A DNA stretch of 64,000 nucleotides from DASZUK01 sp963844575 (lineage in GTDB: Bacteria; Actinomycetota; Acidimicrobiia; Acidimicrobiales; RAAP-2): positions 992,001-1,056,000 of the forward strand of contig CAWJOU010000005.1 of assembly GCA_963844575.1 (NCBI GenBank), given 5' to 3'. Shown in pieces: positions 1 to 8,521 of the stretch. A program made the translations under genes and the position numbers. Each line of letters begins with the position of its first letter. Positions within the stretch are counted from its first letter, which is position 1. Under the pieces are notes generated by a model, which was given only the letters and a program-made list of their open reading frames with translations, did no database searches and was not told where the DNA came from.

Positions 1-2
1 AG

Positions 3-356
3 CACGTCGAGTGGATGGGGAGCACCGCGGAGCTCGACCCGCGGCCGGGCGGCGTCTACCGGGTGAAGGTCGGTGACAAGCATCAGTCGGGCGGGTCGTT
101 CGTCGAGGTCGTCCCCGATCGCAAGGTCGTCTTCACCTTCGGTTGGGACGAGCCGGACCATCCGATCCCGGCCGCTTCCACCGAGGTGCAGATCGATCTC
201 GTTCCCGAAGGGGAGAAGACGTTGGTCCGGCTGACCCACCGCGGTCTGCCCGCCGACGCGGTCGACGACCACACGAAGGGCTGGGACCACTACCTCGAGC
301 GACTGGGGACCGTGGTCGCCGGCGGGTCGGCCGGCCCCGACCAGTTCGAGGGGTAA
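3..356 (+). CDS. SRPBCC/AHSA1-family protein (5' end outside window)
   Basis: The frame is open from base 3 to a TAA, so the true start lies before the window. The 117 visible residues fit the SRPBCC (START-like, AHSA1) fold, small helix-grip proteins that hold hydrophobic ligands or act in stress responses. Family marks are the stretch DPRPGGVYRV after a Trp-Met pair, a middle strand FTFGWDEPDHP, and the closing helix GWDHYLERL. The usual length is about 140-160 residues, so perhaps 30 are missing. It ends 16 bases from the convergent crotonase gene. The ligand cannot be told. Confidence 0.8.
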   Translation, partial: HVEWMGSTAELDPRPGGVYRVKVGDKHQSGGSFVEVVPDRKVVFTFGWDEPDHPIPAASTEVQIDLVPEGEKTLVRLTHRGLPADAVDDHTKGWDHYLERLGTVVAGGSAGPDQFEG

Positions 357-372
357 CGCCGAGGACCGGTGG

Positions 373-1125
373 TCAGCCCTTGCCGACGGTGCGGTCGAGG
401 TAGGCCCGCACGACGGCCGCCGTCTCCGGCGATCCCCACGTCGCCGTGACCGCGGGGTCGATCGCCGCGGCGTCGGCGGCGATCCGCTCGACCGTCGGCC
501 GGCGCAGCTGGGCCTTGGTCAGGCGGAACGGCTCGGCCGGTACCGTCGCCAGGTCGGCGGCCGCGGCGACGGCCCGCCCGACGAGGTCACTGGCCGGCAC
601 GGCCTCGTGGGCGATGCCGACCCGGACGGCGTCGGGCCCGTCGTAGAGGCGGCCGGTGTAGACGACCTCCTCGGTGTGGCGACCGCAGGCGAAGCGGACG
701 ATCTCGAGCGGGCTGACCGGGAAGGGGACGCCGACTCGCAGCTCGGGAGCGCCGACGCGGGCCCCGGCGTCGCTGATCAGCCGGCGGTCGCCGCAACAGG
801 TGAGGATGCAGCCGCCGGCGATCGCCGCACCGTTGACCGCCGTCACGAGGGGCTTCGGGAAGCCGAAGAACGCGTCGAACAGCTCGACCAGTGCCGGGAG
901 GAACCGATCGGCGTAGGCCGCGCCGCCGTCGAGCACGCGGTAGAGGTCGACCCCGGCCGAGAACGCCCGACCCTCGCCGGTGAGGACGACCGCCTGGACG
1001 TCGTCGTCCGCGAGGTCCCGGATGCCGGCGGTGAGTCCTTCGGCCAGCTCGACGTCGATGGCGTTGACCTTGCCGTGAGCCATGCGGAGCACCGCCACGT
1101 CGCCTTGTCGGTCGACCTCGAACAT
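373..1125 (-). CDS. Enoyl-CoA hydratase/isomerase (crotonase) family protein
   Basis: A 250-residue crotonase-fold protein acting on acyl-CoA thioesters. The oxyanion-hole segments are visible as SAGVDL (56-61) and NGAAIAGG (98-105). In true hydratases a Glu follows the second segment (GGGCEL); here the matching residue is Ile (GGCIL), while the second acidic residue is kept in APELRVG (Glu128). One remaining acid fits an isomerase or other crotonase chemistry better than hydration; this is inference. I chose the ATG at 1125 because AGGAGG lies 5 bases upstream; an in-frame extension to 1173 looks noncoding. It lies downstream of the PaaX-type regulator on the same strand. Confidence 0.85.
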   Translation of the reverse strand: MFEVDRQGDVAVLRMAHGKVNAIDVELAEGLTAGIRDLADDDVQAVVLTGEGRAFSAGVDLYRVLDGGAAYADRFLPALVELFDAFFGFPKPLVTAVNGAAIAGGCILTCCGDRRLISDAGARVGAPELRVGVPFPVSPLEIVRFACGRHTEEVVYTGRLYDGPDAVRVGIAHEAVPASDLVGRAVAAAADLATVPAEPFRLTKAQLRRPTVERIAADAAAIDPAVTATWGSPETAAVVRAYLDRTVGKG

Positions 1126-1241
1126 CGGACCTCCTGATGCTGCTGGCCCTCCGTCGGAGCCGGTCGCGAGCACGGTAGCGGCACGCGCCGAGCGGTGTCC
1201 GCCCGGTCACGGTGTTCGCCTGGTCAGCGGGGTCCGCCGGA

Positions 1242-2036
1242 CTATCGGCGGCGGCTCCAGGCGGCCAGCACCTCCCGGTAGCGGCGGTCCCAGTCGTTGT
1301 AGGTCTCGCGGAGCCGGTCGCCCGGCCAGTCCGGCGGCAGGAGGTCGGCCGGCAGCAGGGGGTCGGCCTGGAAGTGACGGAGGACGGCGGCGGACAGCTC
1401 GAACCCCGACGCCAGGTCGTCGCGGCCGGTCGGTGACCGCTCGGCCAACCCACCGGCCAATTCGTCGGCCCGGCGAGCCCAGCCGTCGAGGTCCCAGAGG
1501 CGGTGGGCCAGCTCCTGGTCGTCCACCGGGCCGCCGTCTGCCGGGCGGCCGTCCGGCCAGTCGCCGTCCGGCAGGCGGCCGGTCATGCGGAGGACGTCGC
1601 CGACCACGTCGTCGGGCAGTGCGACGTCGACGTTGTCCGGCCGCAGCCACGTGCCGTCCCGCAGTTCGCCCAGCCGGGCGAACGTGAGCGCCTGCCGCCG
1701 TCGGGCCCGAACCTCCGCGGAGCTGCCGCTGGTCGTGACGACGACGAGCGACCAGTTGCCGGTCCACGGTCGAGTGTGCCCGGCTCGGCTGGCGATCTGG
1801 CGGGACTGCCGGTCGAGGAGGTGTCCGGCCAGCCGGTAGCGGCCGTGGCCGGCCGTCGTCGCCTCCCCGGACGCCACCATCCGGCTCAGCGCCACCCGGG
1901 CCCGGTTCTCGTTGATCCCGAAGAGGCCGACGAGGTGCAGGAGGTGCGCGACCGGGAGCTCCGGCGGCTCGCTGCCGAGCAGGGCGCTGGCCAGGACGGA
2001 CCGGGCGGTCAGCGGGTCATTACGGTATTGAGCCAT
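1242..2036 (-). CDS. PaaX-family transcriptional regulator
   Basis: A 264-residue protein with the PaaX layout: an N-terminal winged helix (about 1-75, INENRARVALSRMVASGEA), then a middle domain (TRPWTGNWSLVVV) and a C-terminal domain ending in DWDRRYREVLAAW. PaaX proteins repress phenylacetyl-CoA or other acyl-CoA catabolic genes and respond to a CoA thioester. Here the neighbours are a crotonase on the same strand and a divergent fatty acid desaturase, so a fatty-acyl ligand is a fair guess. The ATG at 2036 is picked because an upstream extension would run through the divergent promoter. A reverse -10 (TATATT, 2052-2057) predicts a leader of about 9 bases. Confidence 0.85.
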   Translation of the reverse strand: MAQYRNDPLTARSVLASALLGSEPPELPVAHLLHLVGLFGINENRARVALSRMVASGEATTAGHGRYRLAGHLLDRQSRQIASRAGHTRPWTGNWSLVVVTTSGSSAEVRARRRQALTFARLGELRDGTWLRPDNVDVALPDDVVGDVLRMTGRLPDGDWPDGRPADGGPVDDQELAHRLWDLDGWARRADELAGGLAERSPTGRDDLASGFELSAAVLRHFQADPLLPADLLPPDWPGDRLRETYNDWDRRYREVLAAWSRRR

Positions 2037-2050
2037 CTGGTGAATAAGTG

Positions 2051-2057
2051 TAATATA
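2051..2057. promoter_or_regulatory. Symmetric two-way -10 element between paaX-like gene and desaturase
   Basis: The seven bases TAATATA read as TAATAT on the plus strand and TATATT on the minus strand, one base out of step. The plus -10 is 6 bases from the GTG at 2063, so the desaturase message would be leaderless. The minus start would fall near 2045. The predicted starts are about 18 bp apart. Confidence 0.55.
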
Positions 2058-2062
2058 GGGGC

Positions 2063-3022
2063 GTGGTGGCAACGATGTCATCGACGATGGTGACGGTGCC
2101 GTCGGCTCGCCCCGACGTGCTGCCGACCGACCGACTGTTGGCCAACGGCATGGGCGTGCCGGACGTCCGTCGCGATCTGCGGCGGATCGACGACCGGCGG
2201 AACGCCCGCTCGGTCGCCGGGCTGTGGGCATGGGTCGTGGCGGTCGTCGGCGTCGCGGTGTGGGTCGACAACCCGTTCCTCTACGCCGCCGCGTTCGTGG
2301 CGATGGGGCCGCTCTACGTGCGGTTCGCCATCTTGATGCACGAAGCCGCGCACAAGCTGCTGTTCACGAACAAGCGGGTCAACGACTGGGTCGGGACGTG
2401 GCTGATCGCCTACCCGGCGTTCATCCCGATCGGGCTCTACCGGCGCGGCCACTTCGCCCACCACCGGGCCGAGTTCGGGCCGGACGACCCGGACCTGGCC
2501 TTCTACGCCGGCTATCCCTGCGACCGGGCGACGTTGCGCCGCCGCTTGGTCCGCGATGCGCTGGGCATCTCCGGGTGGAAGAACTTCGTCCCGCTCCTTC
2601 GCGCCGTCCGTCCCCGGTCGTCGCGCCGCGTCGCCCTGTCGATCCTCGGCGTCCAGGTCGTCCTGTGGGCCGCCTCGTGGCTGGCCACCGGGCGTTGGTG
2701 GATCTACCCGCTCCTGTGGTGGCTGCCGTGGATGACGCAGTGGCGGGTGCTCAACCGCCTCCGCTCGATTGCCGAGCACGGCGGGCTGCGCGCCGGGGCG
2801 GACCGCCGGGTGACGACCCACAACGTCCGGCAGACCTGGCCGGCCCGGCTCTGGCTGGTCCCCTACAACACCGGCTGGCACCTCGCCCACCACGTCGACA
2901 TGGGGGTCCCGTGGCGGAACCTGCCCCGGTTCCACGCCGAGCTGGCGGCGGCCGGCTACGTGACCGAGGGACTCACGTACCCGAGCTACCGGGCGCTCTG
3001 GAAGGCCCTGGCCGCGGGCTGA
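2063..3022 (+). CDS. Fatty acid desaturase (membrane di-iron)
   Basis: A 319-residue integral membrane desaturase/hydroxylase. The three histidine boxes that bind the di-iron centre are HEAAH (93-97), HFAHH (130-134) and HLAHH near residue 273. Hydrophobic spans around 52-90, 112-125 and 195-225 fit a four-helix membrane protein. It would insert a double bond in, or hydroxylate, a lipid acyl chain using O2 and an electron donor not seen here. The GTG at 2063 sits 6 bases after TAATAT, so translation probably starts at the first base of the RNA. Divergent from the PaaX-type regulator, which may control it. Confidence 0.9.
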   Translation: MVATMSSTMVTVPSARPDVLPTDRLLANGMGVPDVRRDLRRIDDRRNARSVAGLWAWVVAVVGVAVWVDNPFLYAAAFVAMGPLYVRFAILMHEAAHKLLFTNKRVNDWVGTWLIAYPAFIPIGLYRRGHFAHHRAEFGPDDPDLAFYAGYPCDRATLRRRLVRDALGISGWKNFVPLLRAVRPRSSRRVALSILGVQVVLWAASWLATGRWWIYPLLWWLPWMTQWRVLNRLRSIAEHGGLRAGADRRVTTHNVRQTWPARLWLVPYNTGWHLAHHVDMGVPWRNLPRFHAELAAAGYVTEGLTYPSYRALWKALAAG

Positions 3023-3077
3023 CGGGCCGCCGGCTGACGGGCCGACGGCTGACAGATCGACGGCTGGACGGGCCGCC
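3017..3077 (+). repeat. 15-bp tandem repeat over the desaturase stop codon
   Basis: Four decaying copies of a 15-bp unit (GGCTGACGGGCCGCC, at 3017, 3032, 3047 and 3062). The TGA stop of the desaturase is inside the first copy, and the next two copies carry TGA in the same frame. It fills the gap to the convergent sigma-factor gene. Confidence 0.8.
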
Positions 3078-3080
3078 GGA

Positions 3081-3827
3081 TCAGGGCCCCTCGGCGACCT
3101 CCCGGCGCAGCCGCTCCAGGCTGGCCGCCAGCAGCCGGGAGACGTGCATCTGGCTGACGCCGATGCGGGTGGCGATCTCGGACTGGGTCAGGCCGTCGAC
3201 GAACCGCAGCTGGATGATGGTCTGCTCCCGCGGGGCCAGGCGGGCGAGGGCCGGCGCGAGCACCGACCGGTCGTCGACGTTGTCGAACGTGGCGTCCTCG
3301 CCGCCGATCCGCTCGGCCAGCGTCTCCTCCTGGCGGTCCGGCGCGTCGATCGACGCCGACCGGTAGCCCTGGCCGGCTTCGAGGGCTTCGAGGACCGACT
3401 CCTCGGTCGCGCCGGTCACCGTGGCCAGCTCGGCCACGGTGGGCGAGCGGCCGAGCTCCTGGGACAGCGTGCTCACCGCCTGCCCGAGCTCGAGGTAGAG
3501 CTCCTGGATGCGCCGCGGCGCCCGTACCGCCCACCCCTTGTCCCGGAAGTGCCGCTTCAGCTCGCCGAGGACGGTCCGGGTGGCGAACGTGCTGAACTCG
3601 ACGCCGCGGTCCGGGTCGAAGCGGTCGACGGACTTCACGATGGCCATCGACGCGACCTGCACGAGGTCGTCGTAGGGTTCGCCGCGGTTGAGGAACCGCC
3701 GGGCCAGCTGGTGGGCCAGGCCGAGGTGGGCGGTCACCAGGTCGTCGCGGAGCGCCGGGTCCCGGGTGACGGCGAACTCGGCGAACTTCTCCTTCGTCAC
3801 CTGCGCCGGTCGGCTGGCTTCCGCCAT
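3081..3827 (-). CDS. RNA polymerase sigma factor, SigB/SigF/FliA type
   Basis: A 248-residue group 3 sigma factor. Region 2 (about 53-100) holds the core-binding helix YDDLVQVASMAIVKSVDRFDP and the -10-recognition part ending in RDKGWAVRAPRR. Region 3 follows (PTVAELATVTGATEESVLEAL), and region 4 ends in the HTH SEIATRIGVSQMHVSRLL. It is the last gene of a same-strand module with an anti-sigma factor, a STAS anti-anti-sigma factor and another ATP-binding kinase-like protein: the partner-switching logic of general stress sigma factors. The ATG at 3827 lies 13 bases past the upstream stop; no strong ribosome site is seen, so coupling is likely. Confidence 0.92.
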   Translation of the reverse strand: MAEASRPAQVTKEKFAEFAVTRDPALRDDLVTAHLGLAHQLARRFLNRGEPYDDLVQVASMAIVKSVDRFDPDRGVEFSTFATRTVLGELKRHFRDKGWAVRAPRRIQELYLELGQAVSTLSQELGRSPTVAELATVTGATEESVLEALEAGQGYRSASIDAPDRQEETLAERIGGEDATFDNVDDRSVLAPALARLAPREQTIIQLRFVDGLTQSEIATRIGVSQMHVSRLLAASLERLRREVAEGP

Positions 3828-3840
3828 CAGATCCACGTCG

Positions 3841-4320
3841 TCAGATCGACAGCAGCGCCCGGCGCTTGCGCAGCCAGGCCACCGCGCCCCGGCCGTCATC
3901 GTCGCGGCCGTGCTCGTCGACGAGGGCGTCCAGGATGCGGAGCGACAGCTCGTCCTCGGGTCGGGTGTCGCCGGCGGCCCCCGACTCCCCGGTGCCCCTC
4001 GACCCCCCGGTCCTATCTGGCTCCCCGGCCTCTTCTGGCTCGAAGGTGCAGGTGATGGTGACGGCATCGTCGGTCTGCTGGTAGGCGAAGCGCAGCCGCC
4101 CGTTGTCGTCCGGGCCGACGAGGGACAGGCAGAGCTCCTCCACCGCCAGGCGGAGGTCCTCGATCTCCTCGACGCCGAAGCCGGCCCGGGAGGCGACGGT
4201 GGCCGCGGTCAGGCGGGCCAGGACGACGAGGTCGGCCTGGACCGGGATCGACAGCTCGACGACGTCACCACCGGCACCGCCGGCGCCACCCGGAGCGGTC
4301 GGACAACCGTCGGTCGTCAT
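3841..4320 (-). CDS. Anti-sigma factor, RsbW-like ATPase fold
   Basis: A 159-residue protein directly upstream of the sigma gene and overlapping the STAS gene by 4 bases (ATGA). Its first 85 residues fit the HATPase-c anti-sigma fold (DLRLAVEELCLSLVG). RsbW proteins have an Asn and His after this Glu pair for Mg-ATP; here the Asn position reads Ser and no His follows, so ATP-dependent phosphorylation of the STAS partner may be weak or lost. A Gly/Glu/Pro-rich linker (about 95-123) precedes a C-terminal tail. The role as sequestering partner of the adjacent sigma factor is inferred from position and fold. Confidence 0.75.
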   Translation of the reverse strand: MTTDGCPTAPGGAGGAGGDVVELSIPVQADLVVLARLTAATVASRAGFGVEEIEDLRLAVEELCLSLVGPDDNGRLRFAYQQTDDAVTITCTFEPEEAGEPDRTGGSRGTGESGAAGDTRPEDELSLRILDALVDEHGRDDDGRGAVAWLRKRRALLSI

Positions 4321-4664
4321 CGCCTCGCCTCGCGAGCCTCGTCGACGGTGGCGTAGATCGAGAAGACACCGGTCAGGCCGGTGATCTCGAAGACCTTCAG
4401 GATGCGCGGTTCGGCCATCACCAGGCGGAGGTCGCCGCCGGCCTCCCGGCACCGCTTGAGCGCGCCGACGAGCACGCCGAGCGCGGTCGAGTCGAGGAAG
4501 GTGACGTCGAGCAGGTTGACGCCGATCGTGGCGTTGCCCGCCGCCACCTGGGCCTGGAGCCGGTCGCGGAGCTGCGGTGCCGTGGCCACGTCGATCTCCC
4601 CGGCCACCGACACGACGGGGAGGCCCCCGGCCTCGTCCTCGGTGATCTCGAAGGTCTGGTCCAT
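4317..4664 (-). CDS. STAS-domain anti-anti-sigma factor
   Basis: A 115-residue STAS protein of RsbV/SpoIIAA type. The phosphorylatable serine is Ser59 in FLDSTALGVL, the most conserved part of the family. When unphosphorylated it should bind the anti-sigma factor and free the sigma factor. Its TGA overlaps the ATG of the RsbW-like gene, so the two are made in step. It lies 52 bases after a second HATPase gene, which may be the kinase that phosphorylates it. Confidence 0.92.
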   Translation of the reverse strand: MDQTFEITEDEAGGLPVVSVAGEIDVATAPQLRDRLQAQVAAGNATIGVNLLDVTFLDSTALGVLVGALKRCREAGGDLRLVMAEPRILKVFEITGLTGVFSIYATVDEAREARR

Positions 4665-4716
4665 GTCGTCCCGCTCCTCTCGATGGGGCGCTGTTCGCCG
4701 TCCCCGGTTCTGTCGA

Positions 4717-5100
4717 TCACTCTGGCGAGCGGGGCGGGGTCAGGTGCAGGGAGAACCAGACCTCCTTCCCGCTTTCGCCCACGTCCGATCCCCAGGCCGA
4801 GGCCAGGGCGGCGACGATGGCCATCCCGCGTCCGTGCTCCTGGTCGGCGCTCGGCGTCAGCACCCGGGGCGCGGCCGGGCTGAGATCCGACACGACGACC
4901 CGCAGCGCTCGGGGGCCCAGTTCGGCGTGGAGCTCGAACCGTCCGCCGCCGTGGACGACCGCGTTGGTCACCAGCTCGTCGGTCAACAGGACCGCGATGT
5001 CGCGGATCTCCGCCGCCTGGTCCGACATGATCGTCCTCACCATGGCGCGGGCGTCGCGGATGCTGTTCGCGTCGCCGACCAACCGTTTCTTCTCAGCCAC
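4717..5100 (-). CDS. ATP-binding anti-sigma/regulatory kinase (HATPase_c_2)
   Basis: A 127-residue single-domain GHKL ATPase of the RsbW/RsbT type. The N box is intact (TDELVTNAVVHG, Glu42, Asn46, His50) and the G box reads EHGRGMAIVAAL (89-99). It therefore keeps the ATP site that the RsbW-like protein two genes on seems to have lost, and could be the working kinase of the module. Start GTG at 5100; GAGAGGG lies about 10 bases upstream. A reverse TAAGCT at 5152-5157 is a possible -10. Confidence 0.85.
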   Translation of the reverse strand: MAEKKRLVGDANSIRDARAMVRTIMSDQAAEIRDIAVLLTDELVTNAVVHGGGRFELHAELGPRALRVVVSDLSPAAPRVLTPSADQEHGRGMAIVAALASAWGSDVGESGKEVWFSLHLTPPRSPE

Positions 5101-5288
5101 CCAATCCGATCCCTCTCGGCTGAACCGGTCTCACGACGACACCGATCTCGCAGCTTACGGGCGCCGCCCCACCCCGCAACTCCGGTGTGACCACCTGACG
5201 TCGGCATATGTGCCCGGCCGGCCGGCCGTTCAAACCATCGCCTGCGCCACCGGGGGCCCGGCCTCGATCGCGGCGAGCCCGCGAGCCC

Positions 5289-5364
5289 GGCCGGCTCAGG
5301 GCGCGAGCCCGGCCGGCTCAGCCCGTGAGCCGGGCTGGCTGGGGGCACGACTGAGGCCGGCTCA
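5289..5364 (-). repeat. Stop-context repeat and stem-loop downstream of VOC gene
   Basis: On the minus strand TGAGCCGGCC occurs at the VOC stop codon (5355-5364) and twice more downstream (5311-5320 and 5289-5298). The last two are within a near-perfect 22-bp direct repeat. CCGGCTCA (5313-5320) and TGAGCCGG (5326-5333) can form an 8-bp hairpin with a 5-base loop. There is no T run, so it would not be a classic intrinsic terminator. Confidence 0.6.
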
Positions 5365-5820
5365 GAGGTGGAGCGGCCGGATCGGTGCGGCGACGAGGCT
5401 CGGATCGGCGTGCCAGTCGACGCCGGGGACGTCGACGTAGAGCTCGATCTCGTTACCGTCGGGGTCGGCGAGGTAGAGGCTGTGGGTGACGCGATGGTCG
5501 GACGCGCCGAGCAGCGGGACCCCGGCCGCCTGGACCTGCCGGAGGGCGGCCCGCAGATCGTCGTCGGAGTCACCGACCTTGAGACCGAAGTGGTAGAGGC
5601 CGACCCGCCGACCGTCCGGGATCGCCTGGGCGTCCGGGCCGACCTCGATCAGCAGCAGCTCGTGGTGGGTCCGCCCGCCGGAGAACGCGGCGATCCCCGC
5701 CGGCGTCTCGCCCGGCTCGGGGATGATCTGCCGCCAACCGAGGACGTCGCGGTAGAAGGCCGCCGACCGCTGGACGTCGTGGACGTAGAGGACCAGGTGG
5801 CCGAGCTCTTGAACGGGCAT
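5362..5820 (-). CDS. VOC/glyoxalase-family protein
   Basis: A 152-residue protein with two beta-alpha-beta-beta-beta modules typical of the vicinal oxygen chelate fold. Visible marks are HLVLYVHDVQRSAAFYRDVLG at the start, ELLLIEVG at the end of module one, LYHFGLKVGD opening module two, and LADPDGNEIELYVD closing it. Possible metal ligands are His9, the Glu of ELLL, His of YHFG and Glu of EIELY, the set used by extradiol dioxygenases and glyoxalases. It overlaps the valS stop (TGATG), so it is probably co-transcribed. Substrate unknown. A GTG three bases upstream (5823) is an alternative start. Confidence 0.8.
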   Translation of the reverse strand: MPVQELGHLVLYVHDVQRSAAFYRDVLGWRQIIPEPGETPAGIAAFSGGRTHHELLLIEVGPDAQAIPDGRRVGLYHFGLKVGDSDDDLRAALRQVQAAGVPLLGASDHRVTHSLYLADPDGNEIELYVDVPGVDWHADPSLVAAPIRPLHL

Positions 5821-8513
5821 CACGCCTCCTCGGGGGCCAGTTCGACGATCACGGACGGTTCGGGACCTTCGGTGAGCACGAGCTCGTCGACCGAGCCGGC
5901 GTCCCGCAGGTCCGGCTCGGCCTCACCGAGCATCGTGAGCCGACCGGTCGTGTCGACGACCGTCAGGCGGGCTACCGCGGCCCGCATCGACCGCTTCTGC
6001 GTCGTCTTCTCCCGGCGGACCGCGCCGAGCACCTCGGCCGCCAGGTCCAGCGTCGCCGACGAGCCCAGCTCGGCGGCCCGTCCGGCCAGCGCGGGCTCGA
6101 TCTCGACCGCGGTCGGCCAGCTCGCTCGGTGCACCGAGCCGGTCTGCCACCAGTGCCAGACCTCCTCGGTGACGAACGGCAGGAACGGGGCGAACAGCCG
6201 GAGCTGGACGGACAGGGCGATGGCGAGCGCCCCGCGGGCCGAGGCGGTGGCCGGGTCGGTGGGGTCGCCGTAGGCCCGGCTCTTGACGAGCTCGACGTAG
6301 TCGTCGCAGAACGCCCAGAAGAACGTCTCGGTCTCCTCGAGGGCCTTCGCGTAGTCGTAGTCGTCGAAGGCGGCAGTGGCCCGGGCGACCACGGCGGCCA
6401 GCCGGGAGAGCAGGTCCTGGTCGATCGGGGCGGTGACCACGTCGGGCCCGGGCGCCGGCCCGTCGCCCAGCCGACCGAGCACGAACTTCGACGCGTTCAG
6501 GAGCTTGATGGCCAGCCGGCGGCCGACCTTCATCTGGCCGTCGTCGACCGCGGTGTCCGTGCCCGGTCGGCCGCTGGCCGCCCAGTACCGCACGGCGTCG
6601 GCACCGTGCTGCTCGATCGACGGCATCGGCGTGACGACGTTCCCCTTCGACTTCGACATCTTCTTGCGGTCCGGGTCGAGCACCCACCCCGAGATCGCCA
6701 CGTTGGCCCACGGCAGCACGCCGAGCTCGAGCTGCGAGCGGACGACGGTCGAGAACAGCCACGTCCGGATGATGTCGTGGGCCTGCGGCCGCAGGTCCAT
6801 CGGGAAGACCCGGCCGAAGAGGTCCGGGTCGTCCGCCCAGCGGCCGGCGATCAACGGCGTGAGCGACGACGTCGCCCACGTGTCCATGACGTCGGGATCG
6901 CCGACGAACCCACCCGGCCGGCCCCGCTGGTTCTCGGCGTAGCCGTCGGGGACGTCCGTCGACGGGTCGACCGGCAGCCGGTCCTCGCCGGGCAGCAGCG
7001 GGCGGTCGTGGTCGACCGCGCCGTCGTCGGCGACCGGGTACCAGACCGGGAACGGGACGCCGAAGAACCGCTGGCGGCTTATGTTCCAGTCGCTGCCGAG
7101 CCCCTCGACCCACGCCCGGTAGCGGTGCGCCATGTACGGCGGGTGCCAGCCGAGCTCCTCGCCCCGGGCCAGCAGCGTGTCGCGCCGCGGCAGCGTCCGG
7201 ACGAACCACTGGCGCGAGGAGACGATCTCGAGCGGCCGGTCGCCCTTCTCGAAGAACTTCACCGGGTGGGTGATCGGCCGGGGCTCGCCGACGAGGGCCC
7301 CCGCGCCGACCAGCAGCTCGACGATCCGGGCCTGCGCCTGCTTCACCGTCTTGCCGGCCAGCTCGCCGTAGGCCGCGGCCGCCGCCGCCGGGTCCTGCGA
7401 CTCCCACCCCGGCTCGCCCCATGCCACCGGCTCCAGCCGGCCGTCCCGGCCGACCAGCGTCCGCGTCGGCAGATCGAGCTCGCGCCACCAGGTCACGTCC
7501 GTCGTGTCGCCGAACGTGCAGACCATGGCGATGCCGGACCCCTTTTCCGGATCGGCCAGCTCGTGGGCGACGACCGGCACCCGGACCCCGAAGAGCGGCG
7601 TGACGACCTCGGTGCCGAACAGCGGCCGGTAGCGGGCATCGTCGGGGTGGGCGACGAGCGCGACGCACGCCGGGAGCAGCTCCGGCCGGGTCGTCTCGAT
7701 CTCGATCGCGTCGCCATCGACCGGCGGCGCGGTCGAGCCGTCGGGGAGGGCCCCGCCGGCGGCGCCGGGGTCGGCGCGGGGGAAGCGCAGTCGGTGGTAC
7801 GCGGCCGGCCGCTCCCGGTCCTCCAGCTCGGCCTGGGAGACAGCCGTCCGGAAGTCGACGTCCCACAGCGTCGGCGCTTCGTGCTGGTAGACGTCGCCGG
7901 CCGCGAGGAGGTGGAGGAAGCTCCGCTGCGAGGCGCGCCGCGACCGCTCGTCGATGGTGGCGTACGTCAGCCCCCAGTCGACCGAGAGCCCGAGCGCCCG
8001 CCAGAGGTCCTCGAACGCCTTCTCGTCCTCGACCGTCAGCCGCTGGCAGAGGGCGACGAAGTTCGGCCGCGAGACCGCGACCGCATCCTTCGGCGGCGGC
8101 GTCGCCGGCGGCTCGAACGACGGGTCGTACGGGAGGGACGGGTCGCAGCGGACGCCGAAGTAGTTCTGCACCCGGCGCTCGGTCGGGAGGCCGTTGTCGT
8201 CCCACCCCATCGGGTAGAAGACCTGCTTGCCCCGCATCCGCTGGTAGCGGGCGACCGCGTCGGTGTGGGTGTACGAGAAGACGTGCCCGATGTGCAGCGA
8301 GCCGGACACCGTCGGCGGCGGCGTGTCGATCGAGTAGACGTCCTCGCGCCCGGCCGAGCGGTCGAACCGGTACGTGCCGTCGGCCGCCCACGCCGCCGCC
8401 CACTTGGCTTCCAGCCCGTCCAGCGTCGGCCGGTCGGGGACCGTGGTGGGCCGGTCAACCGCTCCGCCGGGCTGGTCACCGGCGGCGTCCGGGTCGGGGG
8501 CGGCTGGGCTCAT
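5820..8513 (-). CDS. valS: Valyl-tRNA synthetase
   Basis: An 897-residue class I aminoacyl-tRNA synthetase that charges tRNA-Val. The HIGH motif is at 74-77 (SLHIGHVFSYTHTD) and KMSKS near 615 (KKMSKSKGNVVTP). The text FYPMGWDDNGLPTERRVQNYF between them is the ValS/IleS class form. The editing domain lies around residues 180-400. The protein ends soon after the anticodon-binding part and lacks the long C-terminal coiled coil of E. coli ValS, as in other actinobacterial enzymes. An acidic, Pro-rich tail of about 28 residues precedes the catalytic core. Divergent from cysS with only 20 bases between start codons. Confidence 0.97.
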   Translation of the reverse strand: MSPAAPDPDAAGDQPGGAVDRPTTVPDRPTLDGLEAKWAAAWAADGTYRFDRSAGREDVYSIDTPPPTVSGSLHIGHVFSYTHTDAVARYQRMRGKQVFYPMGWDDNGLPTERRVQNYFGVRCDPSLPYDPSFEPPATPPPKDAVAVSRPNFVALCQRLTVEDEKAFEDLWRALGLSVDWGLTYATIDERSRRASQRSFLHLLAAGDVYQHEAPTLWDVDFRTAVSQAELEDRERPAAYHRLRFPRADPGAAGGALPDGSTAPPVDGDAIEIETTRPELLPACVALVAHPDDARYRPLFGTEVVTPLFGVRVPVVAHELADPEKGSGIAMVCTFGDTTDVTWWRELDLPTRTLVGRDGRLEPVAWGEPGWESQDPAAAAAAYGELAGKTVKQAQARIVELLVGAGALVGEPRPITHPVKFFEKGDRPLEIVSSRQWFVRTLPRRDTLLARGEELGWHPPYMAHRYRAWVEGLGSDWNISRQRFFGVPFPVWYPVADDGAVDHDRPLLPGEDRLPVDPSTDVPDGYAENQRGRPGGFVGDPDVMDTWATSSLTPLIAGRWADDPDLFGRVFPMDLRPQAHDIIRTWLFSTVVRSQLELGVLPWANVAISGWVLDPDRKKMSKSKGNVVTPMPSIEQHGADAVRYWAASGRPGTDTAVDDGQMKVGRRLAIKLLNASKFVLGRLGDGPAPGPDVVTAPIDQDLLSRLAAVVARATAAFDDYDYAKALEETETFFWAFCDDYVELVKSRAYGDPTDPATASARGALAIALSVQLRLFAPFLPFVTEEVWHWWQTGSVHRASWPTAVEIEPALAGRAAELGSSATLDLAAEVLGAVRREKTTQKRSMRAAVARLTVVDTTGRLTMLGEAEPDLRDAGSVDELVLTEGPEPSVIVELAPEEA

Positions 8514-8521
8514 GATCGAGT

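Noticed and set aside
1242..2231. Longer PaaX-like protein starting at 2231
   Set aside because: It would cross the divergent promoter and the desaturase 5' end; the added residues are Arg/Pro-rich shadow.
5313..5333. Intrinsic terminator after the VOC gene
   Set aside because: The hairpin is good but there is no T run on the minus strand; listed only as part of the repeat.
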